Shown: positions 8,842 through 16,593 of the stretch, piece by piece | Numbering within the stretch: the first letter of the stretch is position 1 | Layout of the letters: every line of letters begins with the position of its first letter | Assembly: GCF_007859675.1 (NCBI RefSeq) | Contig: NZ_CP042305.1 | Coordinates: forward strand, 3,224,001-3,288,000 | Reading direction: 5' to 3' | DNA length: 64,000 nt | DNA from: Humibacter ginsenosidimutans | GTDB taxonomy: Bacteria; Actinomycetota; Actinomycetes; Actinomycetales; Microbacteriaceae | Program-made: the position numbers and the translations under genes | The notes under the pieces: generated by a model | What the model was told of the DNA's origin: nothing | The model's database searches: none | The model's input: only the letters and a program-made list of their open reading frames with translations

Positions 8842-8942
8842 GTCGAGGACCGAATGTGCAGCCGGGCTCATGTATCCCTGCGGTCAGCAGCGCGGCGCCG
8901 GCGGACCGACGGTGAGAAGCCTGGGCGCCAGCACCTCGAGCG

Positions 8943-9470
8943 TCAGAACAGGGTGGGGCCGGCATCCTCGACGGCGCCCTCGAGCCCGAGCAGGAATCGC
9001 TTGCGGTCGAGGCCGCCCGCGTAGCCGGTGAGGCTGCCGTCGGCGCCGACCACACGGTGGCACGGCACGATGATCGAGAGCGGGTTGTGTCCGACCGCCT
9101 TACCGACGATACGGGCGAGAGACCGGTCGCCGAGCTGCTCGGCGATCTGCCCGTAGGTCATCGTCTCGCCGCGGGGAATGTCGCGGAGCACCGCCCAGAC
9201 CCGTTCCTCGAAGTCGCTGCCGTCGGTGCTGGTGGCGAAGTCGAGGCGGTCGCGCTCGCCGGCGAGATAGTCGTGAAGTTGAGTGGCGGCATCCGTGATG
9301 ACGGCGTCGGAGGATGCTGTCACCTCGGGGCCGAAGGCCGAGCGGTCGGGCTTGGTCCAGTGACCGGGAAAGTAGATGCCGGTGACGGCCTCGCCGTCGG
9401 CGACGATCGTGACCTCGCCGATCTCCTCCGAGATCTGCGGTGCCGTGACGGTGGCGTGACGGATGTTCAT
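8943..9470 (-). CDS. ogt: Methylated-DNA--protein-cysteine S-methyltransferase
   Basis: This suicide repair protein removes O6-alkyl groups from guanine. The 175-residue protein has the active-site motif IVPCHRVVG (about 140-148) with the acceptor cysteine, the helix-turn-helix GETMTYGQIAEQLGDRSLAR and the C-terminal GYAGGLDRKRFLL. The start is MNIRHATV at 9470, with GAGGAGCG upstream; a 13-residue N-terminal extension is possible but less likely. It is monocistronic. Confidence 0.95.
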   Translation of the reverse strand: MNIRHATVTAPQISEEIGEVTIVADGEAVTGIYFPGHWTKPDRSAFGPEVTASSDAVITDAATQLHDYLAGERDRLDFATSTDGSDFEERVWAVLRDIPRGETMTYGQIAEQLGDRSLARIVGKAVGHNPLSIIVPCHRVVGADGSLTGYAGGLDRKRFLLGLEGAVEDAGPTLF

Positions 9471-9545
9471 GCTCGCTCCTCGCGTTCCTCTTACATTGTG
9501 CAGACGCATGGCGATGGCGGAACGTGAGGTGCGGGGCTGGTGCCG

Positions 9546-9625
9546 GGTTTCGAGACGCGTGCTTCGCGTGCTCCGCGGCCCGCGGGATGAGGTTTCGATG
9601 CGGGCTTCGCGTGCGCCTCAATCCG
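9546..9625. repeat. Microbacteriaceae-type intergenic repeat, two units
   Basis: Two related units lie in the gap between ogt and the FAD oxidase. One is GGTTTCGAGACGCGTGCTTC followed by GCGTGCTCC (from about 9546). The other is GGTTTCGATGCGGGCTTCGC followed by GTGCGCCTCAA (from about 9591). A third copy occurs at 11137-11180. Each contains CGCG-TGCTT-CGCG-type internal dyads. This kind of short GC-rich intergenic repeat is common in Microbacteriaceae genomes. The function is unknown. Confidence 0.6.
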
Positions 9626-9728
9626 CGATGTGAACAGAGACCGCGAATTCGGCCGGAAAAGACGGCCGAAGCGGCAGTTTGCGCGGTGCGAACCGTCGCG
9701 CGGGCGGCCGGGGCTAGAGTCGGCGACT

Positions 9729-11132
9729 GTGTCACATGAAGCGGGATCGCACGCATCCGTGTCGTTCTGGTACTCGCAGGTGGCGGCGCCGACGCCCCGC
9801 CCCGCGCTGACCGGGCACGTCGACGCCGACGTGTGCATCGTGGGAGCCGGCTTCACCGGCCTCTGGACGGCGTACTACCTGAAGAAGGTGCAACCGTCGC
9901 TGCGCGTGGTCGTGCTCGAGCAGCGGTTCGCGGGGTACGGGGCGTCGGGGCGCAACGGCGGCTGGCTGACGAACTCGGTCACGGGCGGGCGCGAGCAGTA
10001 CATCGCCACCCATGGCCGCGAGGGCGCGCAGGCCATGCAGTCCGCCATGACCGCGACCGTGCACGAGGTGATGCGCGTGGCCGAGGCGGAGGGCATCGAC
10101 GCCGACATCGTGCTCGGTGGCGAACTCAACGTGGCGCGCAACGCGGCACAGCTCGCCCGGTTGCAGGAATGGGCAGAGGGCGAAGCCGAGTGGGCGGATG
10201 TCGATGCCGAGCTGCTCGACGCGGGGCGGGCATCCGCTCGCATCGACGTCGCCGGCGCGCTCGGCGGGCTGTGGCAGCCGCACTGCGCGCGCATCCAGCC
10301 CGCGAAGCTCGTGCGCGGACTGGCCGACGTCGTCGAGTCGCTCGGCGTGCAGCTGTACGAAGGCACGACGGTGACGGCGATCGAGCCGCGCAGCGCCGGG
10401 CGCAGGCCAGAGGCGGTCACGCGGCACGGGGCGGTGAGCGCCGACGTGATCGTGCGCGCCACCGAGGGCTTCACCGCGCGCATGCCGGGCGCGCACCGGG
10501 CGTGGGTCCCGCTGAACTCATCGCTGATCGTGACAGAGCCGCTGAGCGACGCACAGTGGGATGCCATCGGCTGGGCGAACCGCGACACGCTCGGCGATCT
10601 GGCCCACGTCTACATGTACGCGCAACGCACCGCCGACGGCAGGATCGCGTTCGGCGGTCGTGGCGTGCCGTATCACTTCGGATCGCGGTTCGACCTCGAC
10701 GGCACGACCCCCGAGGTCACCGTGCGCTCGCTGCGAGAGCTGCTCGTGCGGTTCTTCCCCGTGCTGGGCGACGTGAAGGTGGAGCGTGCGTGGTCGGGGG
10801 TGCTCGGGGTGCCCCGGGACTGGTCGGCGACGGTCGGGCTGGACCGTAAGACCGGACTCGGCTGGGCGGGCGGCTACGTCGGCACCGGCGTGACGGCGAC
10901 GAACCTGGCCGGGCGGACGCTCACCGACCTCGTGCTCCAGCGAGACACGGCGCTCACCGCGCTGCCCTGGGTGGGGCATCGGGTGCGCAACTGGGAGGTC
11001 GAGCCGTTGCGGTACGTCGCGGTGAACGGGCTGTACAAGGCATACGGCATCGCCGACCGCGCGGAGGACCGCGGCAGCACCTCGACCTCGGTGATCGCAC
11101 GCGTCGCCGACTGGGTGTCTGGGCACAAGTAG
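9729..11132 (+). CDS. FAD-dependent amine/amino-acid oxidase (DAO family)
   Basis: This 467-residue flavoprotein has the N-terminal dinucleotide-binding motif DVCIVGAGFTGLWTAYYLK (about residues 34-52), then RFAGYGASGRNGGWL, which is typical of the gamma-glutamylputrescine oxidase / glycine oxidase branch. The C-terminal FAD loop is GLGWAGGYVGTGVTATNLAGR. It probably oxidises a primary or secondary amine with release of hydrogen peroxide. The GTG at 9729 is chosen because the upstream extension falls in the repeat region. The substrate is not defined by sequence. Confidence 0.9.
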   Translation: MSHEAGSHASVSFWYSQVAAPTPRPALTGHVDADVCIVGAGFTGLWTAYYLKKVQPSLRVVVLEQRFAGYGASGRNGGWLTNSVTGGREQYIATHGREGAQAMQSAMTATVHEVMRVAEAEGIDADIVLGGELNVARNAAQLARLQEWAEGEAEWADVDAELLDAGRASARIDVAGALGGLWQPHCARIQPAKLVRGLADVVESLGVQLYEGTTVTAIEPRSAGRRPEAVTRHGAVSADVIVRATEGFTARMPGAHRAWVPLNSSLIVTEPLSDAQWDAIGWANRDTLGDLAHVYMYAQRTADGRIAFGGRGVPYHFGSRFDLDGTTPEVTVRSLRELLVRFFPVLGDVKVERAWSGVLGVPRDWSATVGLDRKTGLGWAGGYVGTGVTATNLAGRTLTDLVLQRDTALTALPWVGHRVRNWEVEPLRYVAVNGLYKAYGIADRAEDRGSTSTSVIARVADWVSGHK

Positions 11133-11136
11133 CGTC

Positions 11137-11180
11137 GGTTTCGAGACGCGCCGCTTCGCGGTGCTCCTCAACCTGCGGGG
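11137..11180. repeat. Third copy of the intergenic repeat
   Basis: The unit GGTTTCGAGACGCG-CCGCTTCGCG-GTGCTCCTCAACC starts 5 nt after the FAD-oxidase stop. It matches the first unit at 9546, so the oxidase gene is flanked by copies of this repeat. Confidence 0.6.
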
Positions 11181-11198
11181 TGGGGTTTCGCTGCCGGT

Positions 11199-11720
11199 AT
11201 GGATGATCGCGTGCACAAGCCCGACAGGGGGATCGTCGACGAGAAGGAGATCCTCGTCGGATTCCTCGACTACGACCGCGGCGTCGTCGAACGCAAGCTG
11301 CGTGGGCTCTCCGAGGCGGATGCCCGGGCATCCGTCGTGCCGTCCGGCTGGTCGATGCTCGAGCTCGCCTGGCACCTCGCGTCGATGGAGCGCCGATGGC
11401 TGCGGTGGGGATTCCTCGCCGAACCGCTCGGCGATCCCTACCCGGACTCCGACGAGACGGGCTCGTGGCACGTGGATGCCTCGGCCACGACCGAGAGCGT
11501 GCTCGCCGGCCTGCGCACCGTCGGCGAGACCACGGCGCGCATCGTCGCAGCCCACGACCTCGACGAGCGCTCGTCGCTCGGCGGTCGCTTCTCGGCGGAC
11601 GACGAACACGCGCCGCCGACCCTACGCTGGGTGCTCGTGTACGTGATTCAGGAGTACTCCCGCCACCTCGGCCATCTCGACATCGCCCGCGAGCTCATCG
11701 ACGGGGAGACCGGCGAGTGA
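11199..11720 (+). CDS. DinB/DUF664-type putative mycothiol-dependent transferase
   Basis: This 173-residue four-helix protein has SMLELAWHLASMERRWLRWG near the N-terminus and YVIQEYSRHLGHLDIARELI at the C-terminus. The three histidines (one in AWHLA, two in RHLGHLD) form the DinB metal triad. In actinobacteria this family uses mycothiol or a related thiol. Its stop overlaps the GTG start of the serine hydrolase, so the two are co-translated. The substrate is unknown. Confidence 0.85.
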   Translation: MDDRVHKPDRGIVDEKEILVGFLDYDRGVVERKLRGLSEADARASVVPSGWSMLELAWHLASMERRWLRWGFLAEPLGDPYPDSDETGSWHVDASATTESVLAGLRTVGETTARIVAAHDLDERSSLGGRFSADDEHAPPTLRWVLVYVIQEYSRHLGHLDIARELIDGETGE

Positions 11721-12760
11721 GCGGCTTCGAGCGGGCGGCGGAGATCGTCGCCGACTGGGTGGGGTCCGGCCGCATCCCCGGCGCCGTGCTCGGGGTGACC
11801 GACGCGTCTGGTGCGGTCACGACCCGCGCCTTCGGGCATGCGCAGCTCGAGCCTGTGCAGCGGCCGATGACGACGGACACCTGGTTCGACCTCGCGTCGG
11901 TGACGAAGGTGATCTTCACGACGCCGCGCATTCTGGATGCGGCGAGTGCGGGCATCCTCGACCTCGACGCTCCCATCACGCAGGTGCTGCACGAACTGCG
12001 GCAGTTCGACCCGGATGCCTGGCAGCGCCGCATCACGCCCCGCGACTGTCTCACCCACGCCAGCGGCCTGCCCGCGACGTTCCCCGTCTACACGTACGGA
12101 ACGGACCCTGACCAACTGCGGGCGTTCGTCATCCAGCGCGACTGGCCGCGTGGCGAGGCCGTGTATTCGGACCTCAACTACATGCTGCTCGGGTTCGTGC
12201 TGGAGCGGCTCGGGGGCGCAGCGGCGGGAGCCGGGACCGGCGCTGCGGACGGGCCCAGGGACATCCACATTCGCGACCTCGACCCGGGCGACGGGTTCGC
12301 GTGGTCGGCGGATCCGTCCGAGGCCGCAGCTACCGAGTACTGCCCGTGGCGCAGGCGGATGCTCGTGGGCACCGTGCACGACGAGAACGCGGCGGCGCTG
12401 CAGGGGGCGGGCCACGCGGGGCTGTTCGGCACCGCGGCATCCGTGCTCGGCTACGCCCGCTCGCTGCTCGACGGCACGGGCGCCACGCCGGAGGCGATAG
12501 CGCTGATGCGCACGCCTGTCGGGCCGAGGCGCACCTATGGGTGGGAGCATCCGTACGACGGATGGTCGGGCGGGGATGCCTGCACACCCGACACCATCGG
12601 CCACTCGGGCTTCACGGGTACCGGTCTCTGGATCGACTTCGGCGCCGGCCGCGCGTGGACGCTGCTCACCAACCGGGTGCACCCGACGCGCTGGAGCGAC
12701 AGTGGCATCATCGAGCTGCGGCGATTGGTGGGCGACGCGATCTGCGGCCCCGTGGATTGA
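11717..12760 (+). CDS. Serine hydrolase of the beta-lactamase/EstB family
   Basis: This 347-residue protein has the SxxK nucleophile motif SVTK (in FDLASVTKVIFTTPR), a YSDLNY motif in the position of Tyr-x-Asn, and HSGFTGTG near the C-terminus in place of the KTG box. No signal peptide is present, so it is probably a cytoplasmic esterase or peptidase rather than a beta-lactamase. The GTG start overlaps the DinB stop. A strong hairpin follows it. Confidence 0.88.
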   Translation: MSGFERAAEIVADWVGSGRIPGAVLGVTDASGAVTTRAFGHAQLEPVQRPMTTDTWFDLASVTKVIFTTPRILDAASAGILDLDAPITQVLHELRQFDPDAWQRRITPRDCLTHASGLPATFPVYTYGTDPDQLRAFVIQRDWPRGEAVYSDLNYMLLGFVLERLGGAAAGAGTGAADGPRDIHIRDLDPGDGFAWSADPSEAAATEYCPWRRRMLVGTVHDENAAALQGAGHAGLFGTAASVLGYARSLLDGTGATPEAIALMRTPVGPRRTYGWEHPYDGWSGGDACTPDTIGHSGFTGTGLWIDFGAGRAWTLLTNRVHPTRWSDSGIIELRRLVGDAICGPVD

Positions 12761-12787
12761 GGAGCACGGCTACGCCGTGAGCTCCTC
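12759..12787. terminator. Bidirectional hairpin terminator
   Basis: Arms GAGGAGCACGGC and GCCGTGAGCTCCTC with a TAC loop sit between the convergent serine hydrolase and thiolase genes. There is no long U-tract on either side, so it would act as a GC-rich actinobacterial terminator. Confidence 0.6.
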
Positions 12788-12802
12788 ACCCCACGGGCAG
12801 AC

Positions 12803-13987
12803 CTACAGCGCCTCGAGCACCACGGCGGCGCCCTGACCGCCGCCGCCGCAGAGGCCGGCCGCGCCGACGCTGCCGGCACCGGATGCCTGCAGTCGCCTGG
12901 CCAGGTGCCCCACGATGCGCGCGCCCGATGCGCCAAGGGGGTGTCCGATGGCGATCGCGCCTCCGTCGGCGTTGACGATGGCGGGGTCGATCCCGAGCGC
13001 CCGCGTGGAGTGCACGGAGACGGCGGCGAACGCCTCGTTGATCTCCACGGCGGCCAGCGACGACAGCTCCACACCGGCCTTGCGCGCCGCGGCCGCGATC
13101 GCGTTCGACGGCTGGGCGTGCAGCGACGTGTCGGGGCCGGCGACGAAGGACTGCGACACGATGCGGGCCAGCGGCTTCACCGACAGCTCGACGTCGTCGC
13201 CCACGATGATCAGCGCGGCGGCCCCGTCGGTGATCTGCGACGAATTGCCCGCCGTGATGGTGCCGTCGCTCGCGAACGCCGGACGCAGGGCCGAGAGGCT
13301 CTCGGCCGTCGTGTCCGCCCGCAGGCCGTCGTCCGCGGAGTACGTCGTCGCGCCCTTGCGGGACGGCACGTCGTAGGGCTCGATCTCGGCGGAGACGAAG
13401 TCCGCGTTCGCGGAGGCTCGCTGGTGCGAGGAGGCGGCGTAGGCATCCTGCTCCTCGCGCGTGATGCCGAGCTTGCCGTTGTACTCCTCGGTGGAGGCGC
13501 CCATCGAGACGTGCTGGAAGGCATCGGTCAGTCCGTCGAACTCGAGGGTGTCGACGAGCTCGATCGCTCCGTACTTCTGGCCCATGCGGGAGCCGGACCA
13601 CGCGTGCGGGGCCAGTGACATCGACTCCTGGCCGACGACGGCCACGATGTCGGCCTCGCCGTCTTCGATGAGCTTCGCCGCCGCAGCCACCGCGAGCGTT
13701 CCCGACAGACACACGGCGTTCAGCGTGATCGCGGGAACCGTCATCGGGATGCCCGCGAGCACCGCCGACTGCCTCGCCGGATTCTGCCCTGCCGCGGCTT
13801 GCAGCACCTGCGCGCCCTGCACGATGTCGACGCGGTCGGGCGCGATGCCTGCCCGCGAGAGCGCGGCACGCAGCGCGTGGGCGCCGAGCTCTACGGCGGG
13901 CACCGTGGCGAAGCCGCCGTTGAAGCGAAGGAACGGGGTGCGGGCGTACGACGCGATGAGCGCCGACCTGCCGGTCGAATTCGTCAT
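12803..13987 (-). CDS. Acetyl-CoA C-acyltransferase (thiolase)
   Basis: This type II thiolase condenses or cleaves acyl-CoA. The 394-residue protein has the acyl-binding cysteine in ITLNAVCLSGTLA (about residue 89), the NEAFA motif, the histidine motif GHPLGASGARI and the C-terminal active cysteine motif GLCGGGGQGAA. The start MTNSTGRSALIA at 13987 matches the family N-terminus. It is a lone gene; it could act in acetoacetyl-CoA formation or beta-oxidation. Confidence 0.94.
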   Translation of the reverse strand: MTNSTGRSALIASYARTPFLRFNGGFATVPAVELGAHALRAALSRAGIAPDRVDIVQGAQVLQAAAGQNPARQSAVLAGIPMTVPAITLNAVCLSGTLAVAAAAKLIEDGEADIVAVVGQESMSLAPHAWSGSRMGQKYGAIELVDTLEFDGLTDAFQHVSMGASTEEYNGKLGITREEQDAYAASSHQRASANADFVSAEIEPYDVPSRKGATTYSADDGLRADTTAESLSALRPAFASDGTITAGNSSQITDGAAALIIVGDDVELSVKPLARIVSQSFVAGPDTSLHAQPSNAIAAAARKAGVELSSLAAVEINEAFAAVSVHSTRALGIDPAIVNADGGAIAIGHPLGASGARIVGHLARRLQASGAGSVGAAGLCGGGGQGAAVVLEAL

Positions 13988-14148
13988 TGAACTGTCCTCG
14001 GGGGAGACGGATGCTGGTGCCTCGGCATCGGATCGACGCCGTCGGCCGCGTGCTGAGCACGGCATTCGTTACGAGGATAACCGGATGCCCGCGACCGGGT
14101 CGCGCCGTTGCCTGGCCACTCCGGTGAGCGCACGGCGGCCGGTGCCGC

Positions 14149-14209
14149 GATGCAGGATATGCGGCGAGCCGAGCCCATATCCGACACCGCTGACGACATG
14201 TCCTGCATC
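14149..14209. promoter_or_regulatory. Long-spaced inverted repeat upstream of rhomboid-like gene
   Basis: GATGCAGGATATG (14149-14161) is mirrored by CATGTCCTGCATC (14197-14209) with one mismatch over 13 bp and a 35-nt loop. It lies in the 230-bp gap between the divergent thiolase and rhomboid-like genes. It may bind a dimeric regulator twice or form a cruciform or hairpin. Confidence 0.4.
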
Positions 14210-14217
14210 CTCGATGC

Positions 14218-14922
14218 GTGGACACGTCGGGCGAGAGTCTCGTCAGCATCATCGGGCAGCTCGTGGTGCTCGCCCTGTTCGTCAACGCCGGCGTGCGGAT
14301 GCTCCCGTCGATCCGCCGATTCCCCTGGCCCGCGCTCGTGCTCGCGGTGATCATCGGTGTGCCGTCGCTGCTGCAGTTCGCGCTTCCGGGGCTGACGGAT
14401 GCCCTGGCCCGCGATCCCGACGCCACGCTCCGGCACGGTCAGTGGTGGCGCATCCTCACCGCACTGCTCGTGCAGGACGGTGGACCGGTCGCCGCGGTGT
14501 TCAACCTCGTGGTCGTCGCGCTCGCTCTCACGCTCGGCACCTGGATCTGGGGACCGTGGCTCGCGGTCGCGCTCTACCTCGTTCCCTCGATCGTGCTGAA
14601 CCTGCTCGCCGTCGCGTGGGGCCAGTCGGGAGGCGGCAGCTCGTTCGCGAACGACGGTCTGATGTTCAGTGTGTTCGCGCTCGGGCTCCTCATCGGCACG
14701 CGCGATGCTGCACGGGCGTCACAAGCGTCGACGATCTCGGTGCGCGTCTGCGGAGCGATCGGAGTGCTCGTCGCCATCGTGCTCGTCGCGACGGGCGACG
14801 CGCACGGCGTCGCGATGCTGTTCGGGCTGGTGCTCGGTGCGGCCGCTACGCCGTTCGCGCCTTCAGCAGGTCGGCGCGCTCGGGATGCTGGTCGAACCAC
14901 TGCGCCACGTACCAGCACATAG
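14218..14922 (+). CDS. Rhomboid-like membrane protein, catalytic motifs degenerate
   Basis: This 234-residue protein has about six membrane segments and the layout of a rhomboid: HGQWWRILTALLVQDGGPVA before a helix, then GGGSSFANDGLMFSVFALG. The usual HxxxxHxxxN helix reads QDGGPVAAVFN here, and the GxSG box is altered, so protease activity is doubtful. The start is GTG at 14218. The 3' end overlaps the convergent acetyltransferase gene by 77 nt. It could alternatively be an unrelated six-helix protein. Confidence 0.65.
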   Translation: MDTSGESLVSIIGQLVVLALFVNAGVRMLPSIRRFPWPALVLAVIIGVPSLLQFALPGLTDALARDPDATLRHGQWWRILTALLVQDGGPVAAVFNLVVVALALTLGTWIWGPWLAVALYLVPSIVLNLLAVAWGQSGGGSSFANDGLMFSVFALGLLIGTRDAARASQASTISVRVCGAIGVLVAIVLVATGDAHGVAMLFGLVLGAAATPFAPSAGRRARDAGRTTAPRTST

Positions 14923-15142
14923 GCACCACGTGGAAGCCGGTGTTCTGCTCGACATCGTCGACCGCGAACGTGACGATCTTGTTCGCCAGACCCTGTCCTC
15001 GAAGGTTCGGGTTGGTGAAGGTGCGGGTCATCGACAGAGCGTCTCCGAGCACCGTGTACTCGACCACGCTCGCGATCTGACCGCCGACGCGCAGGGTGTA
15101 GCGATGGGCATCCGCCTCGTGGGCGTATTCCTCCTTGGCCAT
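14846..15142 (-). CDS. GNAT N-acetyltransferase (short, YjdJ/CG type)
   Basis: This 98-residue protein matches the short GNAT branch: HRYTLRVGGQIASVVEYTV, the acetyl-CoA loop NPNLRGQGLANKIV and the C-terminal VVPMCWYVAQWFDQHPE. The length is normal for this subfamily. The substrate is unknown. It overlaps the end of the convergent rhomboid-like gene. Confidence 0.88.
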   Translation of the reverse strand: MAKEEYAHEADAHRYTLRVGGQIASVVEYTVLGDALSMTRTFTNPNLRGQGLANKIVTFAVDDVEQNTGFHVVPMCWYVAQWFDQHPERADLLKARTA

Positions 15143-15257
15143 GCAGCAAGGTTAGGTCGCATCGCCGAGACCGTGGTGGCGTGTGAGGATGCCTCGGCGG
15201 GCCCGTGCCCGCGGCGTAACGTGAGCAGCGACCCGACGCCGACGTGAGGAGCCCGCC

Positions 15258-16016
15258 ATGACCGACCTGCCTGCGACGCACGAGGAGCTTCTCGCCACGA
15301 TTCCGATCGCCGACGGGGCGAAGCTGGAGGCGTCCGCGATCAGCTACGGCCACGACGGCACGGAGCTGGAGGGGTATGTCGCTCACGATGCCGCGGCGAA
15401 CGAGCCGCGGCCGGGCATCCTCATCGTGCACGACTGGCTCGGGGTCGGACCCAACGTGGAGATGCGGGCCCAGATGCTGGCGCGACTCGGCTACGTGGCG
15501 TTCGCCGCCGACATCTACGGTGCGGACGTGCGCCCGTCGCACGACGAGGCGTCAGCGCTCGCCAGCCATTACTACTCCGATCTGCCACTGCTGAGGGCAC
15601 GGGTGCAGGCCGCCTACGACACCTTGGTCGAGCTGCCGCAGGTGGACGAGACGCGCATCGCCGTCATCGGTTATTGCTTCGGTGGATCCGCCGCGCTGGA
15701 GTTCGCGCGCACGGGAGCGGACATCCGCGGTGTCGTCTCCTTCCACGGTCGGCTCCTCACGCACGATCCGAGCGATGCGGATGCCATCCGCGCCAAGCTG
15801 CTCATCCTCACCGGCGGATCCGACCCGGCCGTGCCCGACGACGCCGTGCACGCCTTTCAGGACGAACTGCGCGCCGTGCCGAACCTCGACTGGCAGGTCA
15901 CCACCTACAGCGGTGCGCCGCACGCCTTCACGGTGCTGGGCGACCGATTCCGTCCCGTGGCGGATGCCCGCGCCTGGCAAGCGCAACTCGACTTCTTCGA
16001 CGAGATCTTCGCGTGA
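15258..16016 (+). CDS. Dienelactone hydrolase family protein
   Basis: This 252-residue alpha/beta hydrolase has the nucleophile elbow GYCFGG (Cys nucleophile as in dienelactone hydrolase), the acid region LTGGSDPAVPDD and the histidine in SGAPHAFTV. It is likely cytoplasmic and may hydrolyse a lactone or ester. The HIT gene starts inside its stop (GTGA), so they form an operon. No aromatic-degradation genes are near, so the physiological substrate is uncertain. Confidence 0.9.
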   Translation: MTDLPATHEELLATIPIADGAKLEASAISYGHDGTELEGYVAHDAAANEPRPGILIVHDWLGVGPNVEMRAQMLARLGYVAFAADIYGADVRPSHDEASALASHYYSDLPLLRARVQAAYDTLVELPQVDETRIAVIGYCFGGSAALEFARTGADIRGVVSFHGRLLTHDPSDADAIRAKLLILTGGSDPAVPDDAVHAFQDELRAVPNLDWQVTTYSGAPHAFTVLGDRFRPVADARAWQAQLDFFDEIFA

Positions 16017-16588
16017 GCACCTCAACTCGTGGCTCGGCGGAGAACGATCGATCCGACGCCGCGCCCGAGCCCGTCGACTTCTCCAAGCCGGAATTCACGC
16101 GCGGCGCGTATTCGCCGCGCGAAGCGTCGAGAGCAGACGGGGATGCCGAAAATGGCCGCGTCGCACATTGCGTATTCTGCGCAATCGCCGTGGGCGATTC
16201 ACCCGCCCACGAGGTCTTTCGCGACGATGACTTCGTCGCGTTCCTCGACGCGCACCCGGTGTTCCACGGGCACGTGCTGATGGTGCCGACGACGCACGTG
16301 CAGACCTACGACGAGCTTTCCGAGAAGCTCGCGACCCCGTGGCTGCGCCTGTCGCAGCGACTGGTGCGAGCAGTGGAGGGCGCGATGGATGCCGACGGCT
16401 CGCTCCTCATCGTGAACAACGTGGTCTCGCAGTCGGTGCCCCACCTGCACCTGCACGTCATCCCGCGGTCACGAGGCGACGGCCTGCGCTTCTGGCTGGG
16501 TCCGCGCCACAAGTACACGTCCGACGCCGAGGCGAATGCCATCGCCGCCCGCATCCGCACCGCCCTCGCCGCCGCGCCCGCTGGTTGA
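16013..16588 (+). CDS. HIT-family nucleotide hydrolase/transferase
   Basis: This 191-residue protein has a disordered N-terminal extension (about 1-50) and a HIT domain: CVFCAIAVGDSPAHEVF, then FLDAHPVFHGHVLMVP, and the histidine triad VPHLHLHVIPR (HxHxH). Such proteins cleave AMP- or nucleoside-phosphate linkages. It is coupled to the dienelactone hydrolase gene upstream. Confidence 0.9.
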   Translation: MSTSTRGSAENDRSDAAPEPVDFSKPEFTRGAYSPREASRADGDAENGRVAHCVFCAIAVGDSPAHEVFRDDDFVAFLDAHPVFHGHVLMVPTTHVQTYDELSEKLATPWLRLSQRLVRAVEGAMDADGSLLIVNNVVSQSVPHLHLHVIPRSRGDGLRFWLGPRHKYTSDAEANAIAARIRTALAAAPAG

Positions 16589-16593
16589 GGGCT

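Noticed and set aside
11717..12760. True beta-lactamase
   Set aside because: There is no signal peptide and the KTG box is replaced by HSG, which fits esterase-type serine hydrolases.
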